Shown here: positions 61,026 to 64,000 of the stretch, piece after piece
Numbering within the stretch: position 1 is the stretch's first letter
Layout: every line of letters starts with the position of its first letter
Source of the DNA: Legionella maceachernii
GTDB lineage: Bacteria; Pseudomonadota; Gammaproteobacteria; Legionellales; Legionellaceae
Direction of reading: 5' to 3'
DNA length: 64,000 nucleotides
Assembly: GCF_900167045.1 (NCBI RefSeq)
Contig: NZ_FUXJ01000009.1
Span: forward strand, 62,001 to 126,000
Position numbers and translations under genes: made by a program
Notes under the pieces: generated by a model
The model's input: the letters and a program-made list of their open reading frames with translations, nothing else
The model's database searches: none
Told to the model about the DNA's origin: nothing

Positions 61026-64000
61026 TTAATTCGTTTTCTCTTGTAAAAAAAGCAGAAGTGCTTTTTGTACATGCAATCGATTTTCGCTCTGAGCAAAAAT
61101 GGCTGAAGCGGGCGCATCGGGTAATGTTTGCGACACCTCTTTTCCGCGCTCCATCGGCATGCAATGCATAAATATGGCTTCTGGCCGTGCTTGAGCCATA
61201 AGGGCTTCATTCACTTGAAAACCCATGAAACTCTCTTCTGCTCGCTGATGCTCAAATCCCATGCTTGTCCATACGTCGGTATAAACGGCATGCGCCTGAT
61301 GAACAGCTGCTTGGGGTGTTTCATGACGTTTAATCCGCTGCTTGTGGCGTTGTGATGAGTGAGCAACGATTTTAGCATCAGGCTGATGATTAGACGGGGA
61401 ACAATAATTGATTGTGACTCCTAATGAAGGGGCAAGTTCTAAAAAGGTGTGCAAAATGTTATTCCCATCGCCAATGTAGGCCAAGTTGAGTCCTTCTAAA
61501 TGACCAAAATACTCTAAAAGAGTAAGAAGATCAGCAAGAATCTGGCAAGGATGATACAAGGCTGATAATCCATTAATAATGGGTACCGTGGCATAAGTCG
61601 CCATTTCTTGCAAAACGTCATCATCATGCGTTCTTATCATGACAAAGTCACAGTAACCATTTAAAACACGGATTAAATCGCGAGGTTCCTCGGTTTTTCT
61701 GGTGTTGCTCACACTCTCAATCGCGCTACCCCCTAAGCTTTGTATGGCACGTGTAAAACTTAAGCGCGTGCGAAAAGAGGGTTTTTCAAAAATCATTGCA
61801 AGGCTTTTACCTGCAAGCTTTTGACTAAAATGCTCCGGGTTTTGTTTAAGTTGTTTTGCCAGCTTAAGAATTGCCATCATTTCTTCATTGTCTAACTCTG
61901 AGCCAGTTAAAACATGCCTTGTTTGTTGAGGATGATTTACTCGCTTATAGAGTGTTTGCAAGGGTTTAATCAATGACGAAGGTTTTTTACAATGCATTAA
62001 GCTGCGTAAGAGCATGACTGCTGCTTCTCGAGTGGTGACATACGGAATATTATGCTGCAAAGCATAAGCTAAATTAGAGCGTGAGCCGTCAATGGCGATA
62101 ACAAAATCGGGCGTTTTTGTGCCATCGAGTTCTTCAAAAACAGCCAGACCGGTTTGCTTTAGTGCAGTAAGTAATTCGTCATCTGCAGTAAGGCCTGACA
62201 CCAACACGCTATTCGATGCACTGATACTAAAATCATGGCCCGCTGCAATTTGTGCTTTCAGATAAGCCTCATAGGGTGTGGTACCTATTCCCATTACTTC
62301 CCCTGTCCCTTTCATTTCTGGACTTAAAATGGGCGATGAGGTGTGAAATTTGCGGAAAGGGAGGACCGCTTCTTTCACGCAATAGTAGGGCAAATGAATC
62401 GGAGTTAAACATCGTTGTTCTTTGAGAGAATGGCCAAGTAGGCAATTCACGGCGATCTCGACTAAAGGAAGACCGGTTGCTTTGCAAATAAAAGGGGTTG
62501 TTCTGGATGCGCGTGGATTGACCTCGATTAAAAACACCTTGGAATCTTTCACTGCATACTGAACATTCATAAGCCCTTTCAGTTGAAGGGCACGTGCCAA
62601 TTCTTTCGTTTGTTGATGAATCACATTAATGATTGCTTGGGGAAGGCGATAAGGTGGCGTGATGCAAGCGGAATCCCCTGAATGCACTCCGGCTGCTTCA
62701 ATATGCTCAAGTACGGTAGGAATGAACACGTCTTCGCCATCTGAAACGGCATCCACATCCACTTCAATCGCGCCTGCAAGAAATTCTTCAAGTAAAACAG
62801 CATGGGCCGTTGTTTTAAAAAGATCACTGAGTTTTTCTTGTAAATGAGCTTTATTGGTTACTACCTCCATGCCCCGTCCTCCAAGAACAAAAGAGGGGCG
62901 GATAATTAGGGGAAATTGCAGATCGTGCACGCTAGCCCCAAGTTCATCGAGGTTGTGGATTGCCCTATTTTTAGGTTGCTCTAAACCGAGCCTGTGGACG
63001 AGAGCGCTAAATTGATCGCGATCTTCCGTGACAGTAACCATGTCATTGGTTAAGCCGAGTAAAGGTACTCCGGTTTGATGAAGTGCCTCAAGCAAATTTA
63101 ATGGTGTTTGGCCACCAAACTGGAGTGCCACTGCCGTGGGTTGTTCTTTCTCAATTAAATCCAGCACTTTTTCAAAGGTAAGTGGAATAAAATAGAGCTT
63201 ATCGGCAACGTCATAATCAGTCGACACCGTTTCAGGGTTGCAGTTTACCATGATGGTTTCATACCCTGCTCTAGCGAAAGCTTGAATCGCTTTTACACAC
63301 ACATAATCAAACTCAATGCCCTGACCGATGCGATTAGGACCGCTACCAATAATCATGATTTTTTCTTTAGTGCTGATTTTCGATTCGCAATAGTCTTGGT
63401 AAGTGCTGTATAAATAAGCTGTTTCGGTTTTAAATTCGCCTGCACAGCTATCCACGCATTTATAGACTGGATGTATTGCCAATTCTTGACGACGTTGACG
63501 CACCGCTTGTTCAGTGCTCTGAGTAAGGTAGGCTATTCGCTGATCTGAAAATCCCTGTTTTTTCAACTTCAATAAGGTGGGTTGATCAAGATCATGAAGC
63601 GTTTTGCCTGCTAAATTTTGTTCTGCGCAAACCAGCCCTTTGATCTGTTGTAAAAACCAAGGATCGATAAAAGACGCCGCATGGACCTCTTCCACGCTGA
63701 AGCCCCGACGGAAGCTTTCCGCAAGACACCAAAGGTGCTTAGGGGTATGTCGTTGTAATTCTAATTTTAATGCCTCATCGCTTAGTTCTGTTAATGAGTC
63801 AAAACCCGTCGCATTGATTTCCAGACTAAGGATTGCATTTTGTAAGCTCTCGGTAAAAGTGGAACCCATTGCCATCACTTCACCGACCGATCGCATTTGC
63901 GGGCCTCGTGATAATTCTTGTGCATTAAATTTCTCGTCATGGAAACGGGGAATTTTAACGACGATATAATCAATACTGGGCTCAAAGGATGCAGGCAACA
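61026..64000 (-). CDS. carB-argF: CarB-ArgF fusion: carbamoyl-phosphate synthase large chain fused to ornithine carbamoyltransferase (5' end outside window)
   Basis: The frame runs off the right edge, so the CarB N-terminus is missing. The CarB part (63998 to about 61920) includes the C-terminal half of its first ATP-grasp unit, the oligomerisation domain, the second ATP-grasp unit (IMIIGSGPNRIGQGIEFDYV, FPLIIRPSFVLGGRGME) and the MGS domain. It continues with no stop into ornithine carbamoyltransferase (from about 61920, RHVLTGSELDNEEMM). The OTC motifs are FEKPSFRTRLSF (carbamoyl-phosphate loop), HPCQILADLLT and FMHCMPMERGKEVS. Such a fusion could channel carbamoyl phosphate directly to citrulline synthesis. 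The single continuous frame over nearly 3 kb argues against a sequencing artefact. Confidence 0.92.
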   Translation of the reverse strand, partial: LPASFEPSIDYIVVKIPRFHDEKFNAQELSRGPQMRSVGEVMAMGSTFTESLQNAILSLEINATGFDSLTELSDEALKLELQRHTPKHLWCLAESFRRGFSVEEVHAASFIDPWFLQQIKGLVCAEQNLAGKTLHDLDQPTLLKLKKQGFSDQRIAYLTQSTEQAVRQRRQELAIHPVYKCVDSCAGEFKTETAYLYSTYQDYCESKISTKEKIMIIGSGPNRIGQGIEFDYVCVKAIQAFARAGYETIMVNCNPETVSTDYDVADKLYFIPLTFEKVLDLIEKEQPTAVALQFGGQTPLNLLEALHQTGVPLLGLTNDMVTVTEDRDQFSALVHRLGLEQPKNRAIHNLDELGASVHDLQFPLIIRPSFVLGGRGMEVVTNKAHLQEKLSDLFKTTAHAVLLEEFLAGAIEVDVDAVSDGEDVFIPTVLEHIEAAGVHSGDSACITPPYRLPQAIINVIHQQTKELARALQLKGLMNVQYAVKDSKVFLIEVNPRASRTTPFICKATGLPLVEIAVNCLLGHSLKEQRCLTPIHLPYYCVKEAVLPFRKFHTSSPILSPEMKGTGEVMGIGTTPYEAYLKAQIAAGHDFSISASNSVLVSGLTADDELLTALKQTGLAVFEELDGTKTPDFVIAIDGSRSNLAYALQHNIPYVTTREAAVMLLRSLMHCKKPSSLIKPLQTLYKRVNHPQQTRHVLTGSELDNEEMMAILKLAKQLKQNPEHFSQKLAGKSLAMIFEKPSFRTRLSFTRAIQSLGGSAIESVSNTRKTEEPRDLIRVLNGYCDFVMIRTHDDDVLQEMATYATVPIINGLSALYHPCQILADLLTLLEYFGHLEGLNLAYIGDGNNILHTFLELAPSLGVTINYCSPSNHQPDAKIVAHSSQRHKQRIKRHETPQAAVHQAHAVYTDVWTSMGFEHQRAEESFMGFQVNEALMAQARPEAIFMHCMPMERGKEVSQTLPDAPASAIFAQSENRLHVQKALLLFLQEKTN

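Noticed and set aside
1-64000. CRISPR array, intact prophage or insertion sequence
   Set aside because: No regularly spaced direct repeats, integrase or transposase frames were found on either strand.

Overview
The window looks like a chromosomal segment of a Legionella-type intracellular gammaproteobacterium. The evidence is an A+T-rich genome, several cytosolic-looking proteins with eukaryotic-like or toxin-like catalytic domains and no signal peptide (candidate Dot/Icm effectors), and ordinary gammaproteobacterial housekeeping genes (uvrA, thiD, corA, carB). The genus is inferred from gene style. No rRNA, tRNA, CRISPR array or intact insertion sequence was found.

Layout. 1-6005: the 3' part of a very large RHS/YD-repeat protein with an internal LysM domain, overlapped by a small membrane protein that may be its immunity partner. 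6635-13415: a one-module NRPS-like enzyme (formyltransferase, decayed condensation-like region, adenylation, carrier, thioesterase) followed after one base by a hybrid histidine kinase. 13532-18159: a P-loop kinase, a cholera-toxin-like ADP-ribosyltransferase candidate, a LOG-family protein and two unknown effector-like proteins. 18268-25393: a decayed histidine-kinase fragment, a membrane protein, a LysR regulator divergent from an lrgA/lrgB-like pair, a hairpin-rich stretch with a truncated gene copy, and an overlapping receiver / sensor-kinase / aminotransferase operon. 25468-31355: a FAD monooxygenase-like protein with a helical tail, small accessory genes (effector-binding domain, GNAT, methyltransferase), an outer-membrane barrel and a Stealth-family phosphotransferase.

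31466-35568 is a tightly overlapping four-gene operon, in transcription order C39-like peptidase, RimK-like ATP-grasp ligase, GCS2-type ligase and N-formylglutamate amidohydrolase. It is a plausible peptide or amino-acid conjugation system, possibly continuing into the Stealth gene. 35724-39526 holds two tandem GT87-like membrane glycosyltransferases, a DUF4442 protein and a BON-domain protein. 39690-53605 is mostly conserved: uvrA, a di-heme cytochrome, an EnvZ/OmpR-type pair, thiD, a PolX whose polymerase active site appears lost, LemA, an M48 protease, DUF1328 and CorA. 53678-60885 is again effector-like: a RhoGEF (Dbl-homology) protein, a 1065-residue protein with a hydrolase-like nucleophile elbow, a PQQ-type sugar dehydrogenase and a DxD glycosyltransferase. 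The window ends inside a gene fusing carbamoyl-phosphate synthase large chain to ornithine carbamoyltransferase.

The most notable items are the formylating NRPS whose adenylation pocket reads as a glutamine-type code, the cholera-toxin-like ART, the RhoGEF protein, the amidoligase operon, the CarB-ArgF fusion, the degenerate PolX and the RHS/immunity overlap. Functional statements rest on motif recognition by eye. No database search was run.
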